Positions 1 to 12,000 of a stretch of DNA of 64,000 bases are shown here, in pieces. The notes under the pieces were generated by a model. It was not told the DNA's origin and did no database searches. It saw only the letters and a list, made by a program, of their open reading frames with translations. Numbering within the stretch: position 1 is the stretch's first letter; every line of letters starts with the position of its first letter. The DNA is from Marisa cornuarietis (taxonomy: Eukaryota; Mollusca; Gastropoda; Architaenioglossa; Ampullariidae). A program made the position numbers and the translations under genes. Where the stretch lies: NCBI GenBank assembly GCA_004794655.1, contig SMMW01000003.1, positions 124,001 to 188,000 of the forward strand, given 5' to 3'.

Positions 1-545
1 ACTGTCTGTGCTGTGTTTTACTTTCTTTGTTGGCTCCTGTCCTGACTATTTCTCTGAACTTCTCATCCCTTACTCTCCGTCCAGACAACTACGCTCTTCG
101 TCTGACGACCGTATTCTAACTGTTCCTGTCACCAGAACAACAACATATGGTCACAGGACTTTTGGCTACTGTGCTGCAAAACAATGGAACTCTCTTCCTT
201 TCCATATCCGCCACCTTCCTACAACTGAATCTTTCAAATCTGCACTGAAAACGCACCTCTTCCTTGAGCATTTCTCCTAACACAGTCCACACAATGCTAG
301 TCCTTCTTAACCCCGCCCCCTTCCCTCTTGCTGCTTTACCCATCTTTCTCGCCGAATCACTATATTTTTCTGTTCCTGTTACTTGATGCCTTTTGTTTTC
401 TGTTTCGTCAGTACTGTCGTTTTCTTTCGTCCCTTTGTTCTGTGTCTACTTAGTCCACGTCTCTTACTCGTTTTAAGCGCTAAGAGCATGCTCTCTATGA
501 GTGTGAATATGCGCTATAAAAATCTTCACTATTATTATTATTATT
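1..545 (+). mobile_element. 3' end of a CR1/L2-like non-LTR retrotransposon, truncated by the window edge
   Basis: Positions 8-280 encode the conserved C-terminal tail of a LINE reverse-transcriptase polyprotein: an LRSSSDDR block, then YCAAKQWNSLPFHIRHL and FKSALKTHLF. This block follows the RT in many CR1/L2/jockey-like elements. A 3' UTR with a GCGCTATAAAAAT motif follows, ending in an (ATT)n tail at about 530-545, the usual 3' terminus of these elements. The upstream RT lies outside the window. The same 3' UTR words (AAGAGCATGCTC, then ATT repeats) recur in reverse at about 25560-25660. Confidence 0.8.
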
Positions 546-930
546 AAGTTCACTGGCTGAGTTGAGAACTTTCATCAGAATCAGCTTAGGGAAGTGGCTA
601 GCTGCCCTTAGCCTGATGGTCTGGATTGGAATCAGGAGGGTGAAGGAGTCTTAGAGCTAAAGGTTAGGTAAGCCAGCTGTTCAAGAAATGTCAGCTGTGA
701 CTGTCGTCACATTGGAGAGAGGAATGAAATGCCTTTCACTCTATCAAGATATGCCTAGAGCCCTACCACAGTGTCTGTTAACCTGCATGTGGTCTGTGGT
801 GTCATCTGCCCTTTACTAAATGTTGTTGGACTCCTAGTCTGCTGCAGATGGTTCAGTAGTTATTGCACTACAATATGGTAAAACTGACTTTTCTGTATTT
901 GTTCTATGGTAAAGATCTGTACCATAACTT
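546..930. other. Unassigned spacer
   Basis: No coding potential, RNA gene or strong repeat is visible. It separates two retrotransposon remnants and would lie downstream of the last recognisable exon of the minus-strand coiled-coil gene. Confidence 0.4.
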
Positions 931-934
931 TATA

Positions 935-1765
935 TTCAGTAGAGTATGGCACGAGGAGCTGTGGAATGTACTGCGGTTATTCAGTGTGGAGGAAGGTCTG
1001 ATGTTCACCATCAAGGCACTGTATGCTGTCTCCAGAAGCTCAGTACTTTTCAATAACTAAGTGGGTAAGCTCTTTTCCTTGATGGTGGGTGTACACCAAG
1101 GATGCCCACTTTGCCCAATGCTGTTCAACATCTACTTTGAGAAAATCATACGCGATACATGCCAGGACCACCACACCTCCATGTTGTTCTGGGGAAGGCC
1201 ACTTGGTAACCCCTACTTTGCTGACAACATAGATCTCATGACAGGCAGCAGCAGCAAGTTACAGACCCTCACAGACAAACTCACCACCAGTGCGAGTGTG
1301 TATAGGATGGAGATCAGCACAAAGAAAAGTAAGATCATGGTAAACACTGCTGGATCTAGCATGGCAGAGATCCGAATGAATGGAGTACAACTGGAGGAGG
1401 CGCAGTCCTTCAAGTACCTGGGCACAACCATTTCCAAAGATGGTAGCTGTGTGGAGGACGTTCATCTCATAAATATGGTGGCAAAATGGCCAGGCTTAAC
1501 AGAATTTGGGACAGCAAACGGGTCAGCTTCTCCACCAAATTCAGGCGCTATAAGTCTCATTGTGCCAATCATGCTGTACAGGTGTGAAGCGTGAACCCTG
1601 CTAACAAAACAAGAGCAGCGGATCCAGGCCCGACATGACACCTTGCTGAAGATGATTTTCCAAGGTTACATTGAAGGCAGTTGATGCCATGGCAAACAGA
1701 AAGAAGGCTGGGTGACTAACACGAAGGAGTGGACAAGCTGTTCTCTGGGGGACTTCCTCAGGCAG
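935..1765 (+). pseudogene. RTE-type LINE reverse transcriptase remnant
   Basis: The reading frame matches the RTE/BovB-like RT layout: FSRVWHEELWNVLR and VIKALY-like text, then VGVHQGCPLCPMLFNIY, RPLGNPYFADN, LTDKL, MEISTKKSKIMVN and FKYLGTTISKDG. The catalytic FADD box reads FADN, so the enzyme would be inactive. In-frame stops interrupt it at 1058 (where related elements have LNNQ) and at 1592 (where they have CETWTLL). The 3' part survives only as scraps, such as QRIQARHDTLLK and KEWTSCSLGDFLRQAK near 1615-1780. It lies antisense to the neighbouring minus-strand gene. Confidence 0.85.
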
Positions 1766-1899
1766 GCAAAAAACTGGCCCTGTGACCCTGGTGGCGCGAG
1801 TTCACCACTGCTGCACTACATCAGATCTCCCCTACGACTTGCTCAAAAATTGCCTCAATTCCAGTTTTGGGACGAACTGAACTGTGTGAAGCCTGGCTG

Positions 1900-2790
1900 A
1901 TAATACGAACCTCGTTATTTGTTCACGACTGTAGGAGGCCTGTTAATAATATGGACTCTGTGCACTTCTGTAGGAGGCCTGATATTATATGAAACAGACT
2001 ATTTGTGCATTACAGCTGTGTGGCATGACTATTTGAAAGTTATAAAATAGGTCTTTTTACAGCTGGTATGACATTGTATGCCTGGTACAATTAGCTGGAT
2101 AAATACCAACTACTCTTTTTGTAGTTTTTTTTTATAAAGCTCTACAGCTGTTGGCTGGACTGATCTCCTGTCCTATTGCTGCTGGTTTGACTGATAAAGT
2201 AGAGCAAACTGCGTGAGGTTTGATTAAAGCATGGATCACTGTATTTATCTTGAGTAATAGTGTAATGGGTCAGAAAGTTCCCATCAAAAACTGATGATGA
2301 ATGTCGTCATAACAAAAACTAACCCTGGTAGCTAATTACATCAACTTTTTTTTAAACATCTGAACAATTTCTACCAGTGCGCCTTCAAGAGATCACAGTT
2401 TGTTTAATGCTAAGAGGTGATGCTTTCAGGTGTGGTTTTTGTTTTTTTTTTGTAGAAAAGATTCTGGTCTGGTCTAGTTTCTGGTGATACAATACTGCAT
2501 CTTTCATATGACTGGTTAACTCCAGCATAAGGTCATTAAGTGACCTTTTACAAGTAAAGCTAGCTGGAAGGACAGTTGGAAGAGAGGGATGTATCCTTCA
2601 GCCACTTTCACAGGAAGAGCTGGAGAAGCACGAGGTTGTTTTTCTCATAACACTAAAGGTCATTGCTTTCTCATAATACTGAAGCTGTTCATTTTTCTCT
2701 CGACGCTGAAGATTGTTTTTCTCTTGACAGTGATTGTTGTTTATTGTTTTTCTCTTAACACTGAAGACTGTTGGAAGAACACAGATGATC
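1900..2790. other. Non-coding, probably intronic
   Basis: AT-rich, with short homopolymer runs (a T8 run near 2127, a T9 run near 2442). I see no exon, repeat array or RNA gene. It immediately follows the splice donor of the last visible exon of the coiled-coil gene, so it is the start of that gene's next intron. Confidence 0.4.
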
Positions 2791-2797
2791 CAGGTAC

Positions 2798-3086
2798 GTC
2801 TTGACATCCCAGCGCAGGTTACCCACAGAGCGGTCGAGCGAGTGATACAGGTGTGACAGACGTGACTCCAGCTGCATTGCACTCTGTTTCAGCTCCTGAA
2901 TGTCATGTGCTTTATATGTATCCGCAGCACGAAGCTCACTGGCAGTTTGCTCTAGGCGACCAAAGATGCCACGCATGTTCTGCATCTCGTCCTGCTGCTC
3001 TGTAACCTTGTCCTTGAAGCTCTCCAGCCGCCCTTGGAACCGTGACAGTGCGCCGGATGTTGTCTGCAGCAGTACCTCTGTCTGGC
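2798..3086 (-). CDS. Coiled-coil membrane protein, exon 5 (residues 380-476, last in window)
   Basis: Acceptor CTGTTTGCAG/GCC, phase 1. Donor GTCAAGAC/GTACCT, phase 2, so the protein continues leftwards. Nearly all helix: LLQTTSGALSRFQGRLESF, MRGIFGRLEQTASELRAADT and LESRLSHLYHSLDRSVGNLR. Confidence 0.72.
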
Positions 3087-6000
3087 CTGCAAACAGCATG
3101 GTTAACGATGAAATGTTTATGCCATTATTTCTATAAATGGATGAAAAATTGTTGAAGACAGAAACAAAATCTCCAGTCAGTAAAGACGTAAAAGCTCATT
3201 ACTCCAAAGAACTGTTAATGACCATTGGCAGGGAAAAAGTTTGGTTTGATTTTTGAAATTTATCTTTAGTGATTTCATCCGAGCTCAGCTGTAAGTGATA
3301 GTCTTACTCAGAGAAACCTGACCATTGATATTTTGTAAAGGAGTGTAGAACAGAATCTGGCTAAACAAAAGGAGCATGAGCAAAGAGCAATCCCATCACA
3401 AGGCATGTCAGTCAGTGAGTCCTGATGTGAAACATGAAAGCTTTTAAAGGAAAAAGGTGGAAAAAATGAGAAAGTCTTCTATAAAACTATCGGGGCGAAA
3501 AAGAAAAATGTGAGACAGTGAAATTTTTTTACAATTCCACTTGAGATTCCGTCGTCGCTTGACTGGCACCAGTTGTTAGGCAAAGCACATGCACAGACAC
3601 ACACTAGCACAGACACAGACAACACAGCTGACATGGCCTGCCACTCTGGCCTCTCTTGAGTGATGGTAAACCAGTTCTTCTGGCCACCACACCATTGACT
3701 TCCTTACAAAGTTAAATGTCAGTCTTTGGCAAAGTGTAGTGCTGGTTCACATGGCCAAACCAGCTTAAGCCGCTTGTAAGTAGGGGTTCACCCCATTCCA
3801 TTTCCTCCTCTATGGTCTGGCATGGGCCCTCAGTCTAGTTCTCTCTAGCTGCCTTCATCCCTTTCCTAAAGGTACAGTTCACTTTGTACTTCCAACCTGC
3901 TTCTGATCTGCTTTTGTTCTTCTCTCTTCAAGGCCCATCTCTCGCCACAGACATCTAGGATGTCAGCCGTGACCCAGGGTTGTATCTTCTTCTGTTGATG
4001 CCCAAACACTTCTCAAGCTGCCATCGGTAGCACCTCTCTGATGTTTACAGATGAGGAGAAAAGGGAAAAATAGAAGAGGGCCAGGAAAGTGTTGCTTGTC
4101 TACATCCATCCCCACCTCACCGTGAGGTCAAGCGATTTTTGATAGACAGCTGCTGAAAAAGCTGTGGTAGACCCAGATGCAGGTTTTGACATGTGTGGTT
4201 TTGAGATGCGGGTTTTGCTGGTGATGAACTGTGGCATGCTGCTTTCTGTGGTGTTTGTGGAGTAGGCTGAAGGTGCACTGCACTTCTGTGAGAGGACGGT
4301 GTTTCTGTGTGAGGTAGCTTGAGTGGTTTGTGTGGACTATGCACACCAGAAGAAAGGGAAGGTGGGATAGTAGTGGTTAGTGGGAATGGGTGCCTTGAAG
4401 GAGATCTTTGTCCCGGTCTGAACAGAAGCAGTCAGCCGTTTTGCTTAAAGTGGGCTGCAGAGAAGAAAAAAAAAACCAAGCAAAAATAAGGTTTTACTGG
4501 GGAAAGGGGACAGGCAAAAGGCTAGTAGACAATAGAAAATGAAACGACAGCGGAGAAGCGAGTTTGTTGAAAAAGAATATAGGGAAGGAGCCAGCGAGTC
4601 ACAGAAAAGGAGCGGCAGAAGAGAAAGGGGCTGGCCAGCTCAGCCACAGGGAGGCTGGGAGATAGGTAAAAGGATTCTTCCTGAAAATGACAGAACCGTT
4701 AGAAAGAGCAAGAGTCATTGTGTCTCACATGGAAACAGGTTATGTGAGGTAAATACAGAACTTAACAGGATGAAATAAGGGAAGTAATAATGCACATACA
4801 AATGTGTAACGTGAACAAGGAGTGGGGTGTCTGGAGCTGACCAGACTTCAGTTCCAGGAAAAATGTTGGCTCCCACCCATGAGGAAGTTGGAGCACTCTC
4901 CATGTTTTGATAACATTTTTTTGGGGGAAAAAAAGACTAGAGCAAGTGACCTTTGAACTGCTCCATATCAGACAGCTTGATGGTGTGCATGGTAGTGCGC
5001 ATGACAAGATTTCGCTGTGTGCGGCCCAGTTCTCCAACTACGTCCTCTAGGCGTACCAGGCTGGAGCGCTGTCGATACGTCTCCCCCACTGCTACGGTCA
5101 GACTGCTTCCGAGCTCTGTCACCTGTACACAGGTAAACACGATGTACACCCAGTAACCCTAACTCACGTAAACATGATGTACCGCCAGTAACCCTAACCC
5201 AGGTAAACAATGCAAACAAAATACATGCACATCATAATGAGCAAGTCTCTACTTATACATATGTAAACAATGCAAAGAAATTACACGCATATCATATCCA
5301 TGTTGCACATAATGAACAAACTGTTTGTGGCACTGGTCCTCGCTACCTCTCACAACTCGCTCCCATCTATACACCCGCATGACCTCTTCCTTCATCTTCT
5401 GACACCAAACTTCTGCAAGTCCCACTGAGACAAAGACTATGGACAGAAGTCTTTCTCATACCAAGCCCCATCAACTTTAATCACTCTGATTCTTTTAACA
5501 CCTTACAGTCCACACTAAGACACATCTTTTCAGACGACTTCACTGTGACCCCGTCTTGACATGAGTGTGTATAACCTGTGTCTGTAGTTGACTGTGTATG
5601 AGTGAGTGAGTGAGTGTGTGTTGTAGGAGTGCACAAGTCTATTATATGTAAATATGCTACATGGTCGTTGATGATTTAGTCTGTGTATCATTTATGTAGA
5701 ACACTATGAGCAAACTTTGGAAAGGTAGTATACAAATCCTCATTATTATTATTAAGCCTGTACATACAGGTAAAGAATGCAAACAAATTACACGTGCATT
5801 AAATACATGTTCCACATAATGAGCAAGCCTATGCATAGAGATAAACAGGTACATGCACAACGGTAGGTGTCCGCCAAGGCTGTCCCCTCTCCCCCGTACT
5901 GTTTAACATTTTTTTGGAAAAGATCGTGTGAAACACGTTAGAAGACCACATACAACCTCCGTCTCGATCTGAGGAAGACCGCTGAGTAACCTCCGCTTTG

Positions 6001-9000
6001 CTGACGACATCGACCTCACGGGCAGCAACAACAAGGAGTGACTGTCCCTAACAGACAAACTGGCCCCATGCTCGACACCGTACGGGATGGAAATCAGCAA
6101 GATAACGGATAAGAGCAAGGTAATGGCGAACACCGTCGGCACCGGAAAGTCGATGTCCGGAGAACAACTGGATGAGGTTCGATCCTTCAAATACTTCGGT
6201 ACGACCATCACCAGCGAGGGTGACAGTGCGGAGGATATTCGTCAGTGGATCATACCACCACAGCAGCAATGACGAGACATCATAGCACCACAGCAGCAAT
6301 GACGAGACATCATACCACCACAGCAGCAATGACGAGACATCATACCACCACAGCAGCAATGACGAGACATCATACCACCACAGCAGCAATGACGAGACAT
6401 CATACCACCACATCAGCAATGACGAGACATCATACCATAACATCAGCAATGACGAGACATCATACCATAACATCAGTAATGACGAGACATCATACCACCA
6501 CAGCAGCAATGACGAGACATCATACCACCACATCAGCAATGACGAGACATCATACCATAACATCAGCAATGACGAGACATCATACCATAACATCAGTAAT
6601 GACGAGACATCATACCACCACAGCAGCAATGACGAGACATCATACCACCACATCAGCAATGACGAGACATCATACCATAACATCAGCAATGACGAGACAT
6701 CATACCATAACATCAGTAATGACGAGACATCATACCACCACAGCAACAATGACGAGACATCATACCATAACATCAGCAATGACGAGACATCATACCACCA
6801 CAGCAGCAATGACGAGACGAGACATCATACTATAACATCAGTAATGACGAGACATCATACCACCACAGCAGCAATGATGAGACTGAGCAAAATCTGCAAC
6901 AGCAAGCAGGCAGGTCTCGTTTGCTACCAGATTCAGTCTGCAAGCCTGTGGTTGTACTTGTACCGGTCTTGCTGTACGTCTGTGAGACTTGGACGCTGCT
7001 CACAGACCGGGAAGGGAAAATAGCAGCACGGACTTGTGATAGCAGGGTTCGAGATGAAATGCCATAGGAGGTTGCTTCGTCTCTAGTATAGAGAGGAAAA
7101 GACGAAAGAATTCGTACGCCACCTGGTTTGCAGTCTGCAGGTGGGTTCGTAAAGCGGCAAAAACTCCGGTGGGTTGGGCAAGTCGTTCGGCACGGTGGAA
7201 TACCGAAGACAGTGCTGCAGGGTACAGTAGAAGGAAAAAGACGAGTAGGAAAACAAAAGAAACTCTGGACCGGTAAAGGGAAAGAGTAGACAGGATGTCC
7301 ACTGGGTGTGTTGAAGGCTAAGACGATTGATTGTGGATTTGTGGTCAGTGCCAGGGTTTCGCGAAAAGGACACTAGCTAATGCAGCATGGCTCGCCTACG
7401 ACGGGGGCGGAGCGGCACATAATGTCCGGTCGGGGTGGGGGGAGGGAGGGCGGGGTGAAGTGTTAGAGACTTCATTTTTCTCGGGGCCATCTTTATGTGA
7501 GGGCAGTTCCCATCTCCTCTCCCTCGCTTGCCTTACCTATCCTATTACTCTATGGAGTCAGGTACCCATTCCCGCCAGCGGGGTCGACTGGGGTAAGTTC
7601 GCTTGCTCAACTCGGGTATATTCAACCAGCGATCCTCTCAGTTCGGACGCCAGCGCTCTAACCACTTGGCTATCCGCTTGGCTATCCGCTTTCCCGCGCC
7701 CTAGGCCCATGTTGTTTGTCAGTCCCTGTAGCAGGTTTCTCATTGAACAAGTCCGCTTTACTATTCCTGCCTCTTGTCGATAAGCGACCGGGCCGACCTT
7801 TGCAGTTTGTTTGCAGAAAGTTTACTCTAACCCCCTTCCCCCAGGATTACCTACCTACGGGATGGTGCAAGTTTGCCTATTTTGCTCCACCTCTAGACCT
7901 CTCTACCGGGGTACACAGTTATTTAAATAAAATAACTACATATAACTAGTTTTACCCTAGTGAGATGTGCGTGGATTTGAATCCCCACTACCACTGAGCA
8001 CTGGCTTTGGTAAGGTGCGTGCAATACAATTCTACTTCTACAACACTCAGCCACCGGGGCACACTGCCTACAAGACTTGAGCACAGCATTCATGTCGGAT
8101 CTTGTGGCAGTGCAGTACTGTTAACATTTCAATATTATCTGTTTACTGATAATTTGATTATAGGGGTTTATTGATAATTTGATAATATGGGTATACTGAC
8201 ATTTTGATATTGTGATGGCTGTGATACAGACTGGTCATCTCCTATAGGAGCTGCTCATAGTCATACCTCTTATACTTACAGCTATCTACTCACTATTGTC
8301 ACCACATGCAGCTAACTCTCACCTTGTGCTCCAGTGAAGTAAGGGAGCTGTAGATTTCATAAATGTGATTGATGATGGCGCTGTCACTGTTTGTTGTTGT
8401 CGCTGTCGCAAGAGTTGTTGTTACTGGGCTTAAAGTGGCGCCTTCACCACTTCCAGACCCGTTGTCTTCTATAACCGCAGAGTACAGCCTTGAGTCTCGC
8501 TTTGATATCACTTCCTGCAAAGATATCTTCCCTGATAAGCCATCGGCGCTGGGGGTGGTGACGTCATGTTCCAACGGCTCCTGCTTCTGGCTCTCCACCG
8601 GCTCCTTCCTGCTCTCCACCGGCTCTTTCCTGCTTAAATGCGGACCAAAACAAAAACACGAATGCCTATAAACAATGTGCTACTTCCAGAAGAATGAAGA
8701 GAAGAAAAAGAAGAAAATAAAAGTGATGACAACTTCTCATCCTCTAAGGTTACAAGTTGTCTCCCTTGAATCATTAACAGGCTGTATAGACACGAATTGT
8801 GTAGACAGACTTGTACAACATTATTTTCTCTGTAAAGATTTTGTTAGTGCAACTAGTACAACAGATTACAACAGTCACGTGGGAGAGTAAGTAAGAGGGA
8901 CACGCTGACAGTCAGACAGGCAGGAAACGGTCAGCCAGAGGACCACATAAGCAGACAGACTGTCGGCATACAGCCATTCAGGTAGGCAACCGGTCAGCCT

Positions 9001-12000
9001 AACAGACAGCATACAGGTAGGCAGACAGACAAGCAGCTAGACAGCCAGGTGTCATTACTGATTGTTTACCGCTCGAGGCTAAGGCTGTCGAGAAGGTCCT
9101 GCTGGTGCAGCTGCCTAGTCTCCAGCTGCTCTATGCGCAGCTCCTGGTTGAGGCTGACAGCGTGCAGTCTCTCCAACTCGCGTAGCACCATACTCTCCAA
9201 CCCCACCAGCGCCGGCACCAGCGTCTGTACCATGTCGTCAGAAATATATTTAGCAAGAAACACACAGGATCAGGGTTTTCCTAACCTAACTTTGTCATAT
9301 GGGAGTATTTAACAAGAAACACACAGGATCAGGGTTTTCCTAACCTAACTTTGTCATATGGGAGTATTTAACAAGAAACACACAGGATCAGGGTTAACCT
9401 AACCTAACTTTGTCATATGGGAGTATTTAACAAGAAACACAGGATCAGGGTTAACCCTAACCTAACCTTGACACAAACAAGTATTTAACAAGAAACACAC
9501 AGGATCAGGGTTAACCCTAACCTAACTTTGTCATATGGGAGTATTTAACAAGAAACACACAGGATCAGGGTTAAACTTAACCTAACTTTGTCATATGGGA
9601 GTATTTAACAAGAAACACAGGATCAGGGTTAACCCTAACCTAACTTTGTCCTAAGGGAGTATTTAGCAAGAAACACACAGATTCAGTAGCAAACATGTTA
9701 GTCCACCAGAAAAGCAATGTGATGGTCATCACCAGTCACTAGATACCCAGAGCTGATCCTCCTTAACTAATATTTAGCAAGAAGAGTGCAGTGCGCGCTG
9801 TGGTTATCGCCAGTCAGTGCCCGGCCATACTTACCACACGAGAGTATAACTCATCATCAACTCATGTTTGAGCAAACGTTTTAGTCTACACAGCTCATTT
9901 GTTATGAGGTTCCACGTGACGTGTTCACTATCACCTCTCCCGACATGAAACTTTTCAAAACGGCGTGTAGACAGCATGTCTACTGTGTCTAGAGCACGGC
10001 GTGTAGACAGCATGTCTACTGTGTCTATGGCACGGCGTGTAGACAGCATGTCTACTGTGTCTAGAGCACGGCGTGTAGACAGCATGTCTACTGTCTCTAG
10101 AGCACGGCGTGTAGACAGCATGTCTACTGTGTCTATGGCACGGCGTGTAGACAGCATGTCTACTGTCTCTAGAGCACGGCGTGTAGACAGCATGTCTACT
10201 GTGTCTATGGCAGGGCGTGTAAGCATGTCTACTGTGTCTAGAGCACGGCGTGTAGACAGCATGTCTACTGTGTGTAGAGCACGGCGTGTAGACAGCATGT
10301 CTACTGTGTCTATGGCACGGCGTGTAGACAGCATGTCTACTGTCTCTAGAGCACGGCGTGTAGACAGCATGTCTACTGTGTCTATGGCAGGGCGTGTAGA
10401 CAGCATGTCTACTGTGTGTAGAGCACGGCGTGTAGACAGCATGTCTACTGTGTGTAGAGCACGGCGTGTAGACAGCATGTCTACTGTGTGTAGAGCACGG
10501 CGTGTAGACAGCATGTCTACTGTGTGTAGGGCACGGCGTGTAGACAGCACGTCTACTGTGTGTAGGGCACGGCGTAAAGACAGCATGTCTACTGTGTGTA
10601 GAGCACGGCGTGTAGATAGCATGTCTACTGTGTGTAGGGCACGGCGTGTAGACAGCATGTCTACTGTGTCTATGGCACGCGTGTAGACAGCATGTCTACT
10701 GTGTGTAGAGCACGGCGTGTAGACAGCATGTCTACTGTGTGTAGGGCACGGCGTGTAGACAGCATGTCTACTGTGTGTAGAGCACGGCGTGTAGACAGCA
10801 TGTCTACTGTGTGTAGGGCACGGCATGTAGACAGCATGTCTACTGTGTGTAGGGCACGGCGTGTAGACAGCATGTCTACTGTGTGTAGGGCACGGCGTGT
10901 AGACAGCATGTCTACTGTGTCTAGAGCACGGCGTGTAGACAGCATGTCTACTGTGTGTAGAGCACGGCGTGTAGACAGCATGTCTACTGTGTGTAGAGCA
11001 CGGCGTGTAGACAGCATGTCTACTGTGTCTAGAGCACGGCGTGTAGACAGCATGTCTACTGTGTCTATGGCACGGCGTGTAGACAGCATGTCTACTGTGT
11101 GTAGGGCACGGCGTGTAGACAGCATGTCTACTGTGTGTAGGGCACGGCGTGTAGACAGCATGTCTACTGTGTCTAGGGCACGGCGTGTAGACAGCATGTC
11201 TACTGTGTGTAGAGCACGGCGTGTAGACAGCATGTCTACTGTGTGTAGAGCACGGCGTGTAGACAGCATGTCTACTGTGTCTAGAGCACGGCGTGTAGAC
11301 AGCATGTCTACTGTGTCTAGAGCACGGCGTGTAGACAGCATGTCTACTGTGTCTATGGCACGGCGTGTAGACAGCATGTCTACTGTGTCTATGGCACCCC
11401 GTGTAGACAGCAGTAATAAAACACTTGTATTTTTATGATGGTATGGTAATGACATTTATCTCCTAGTTCATGTTGACGAGCATCACGTGCACTGCACTAC
11501 CTAACATCTGCTGATGTTTTTTGCAATTATTTCTGTCGGAACGTCGAAATGTCTTCTTGTCTGAATAGCAGAATGTTTTTCTGGTCGGAATGTCGGAATG
11601 AATATTTTCTGACTGGGGATTTTCAAGTGAATCAGTGTAAATAAAAGCTGATACGGTAAACAAAAGCAGTATTGTTCAGGTTCAATACCCATCTTGTAAA
11701 AACCCCTTTTCCGCGGTCTTTACCTTCATTAATAAATCAAGTCCTAGAGATCAGCTGCCGAGTGTCCAGTGGTTTCATGTTAAATGTCCTACAAATCAGT
11801 TGCTGGGTGTCCAGTGGTTTCATGTTAAATGTCCTAAAAATCAGCTGCCGAGTGTCCAGTGGTTTCATGTTAAATGTCCTACAAATCAGTTGCTGAGTGT
11901 CCAGTGGTTTCATGTTAAATGTCCTACAAATCAGTTGCTGGGTGTCCAGTGGTTTGCTGCTGAATGTCCTACAAATCAGCTGCCGAGTGTCCAGTGGTTT

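Noticed and set aside
7331..7783. 150-codon open frame
   Set aside because: Overlaps an antisense SINE and RTE decay, and shows no domain or codon bias of a gene.
7971..7988. tRNA gene suggested by a B-box-like sequence
   Set aside because: No cloverleaf or A box at the right spacing. At most a SINE relic.
9831..11455. Long open frames on both strands, repeating MSTVCRARRVDS-like and HTVDMLSTRRAL-like peptides
   Set aside because: They are the 36-bp array read in frames kept open because the period is a multiple of three. The DNA is intronic, both strands are equally open, and no flanking coding sequence exists.
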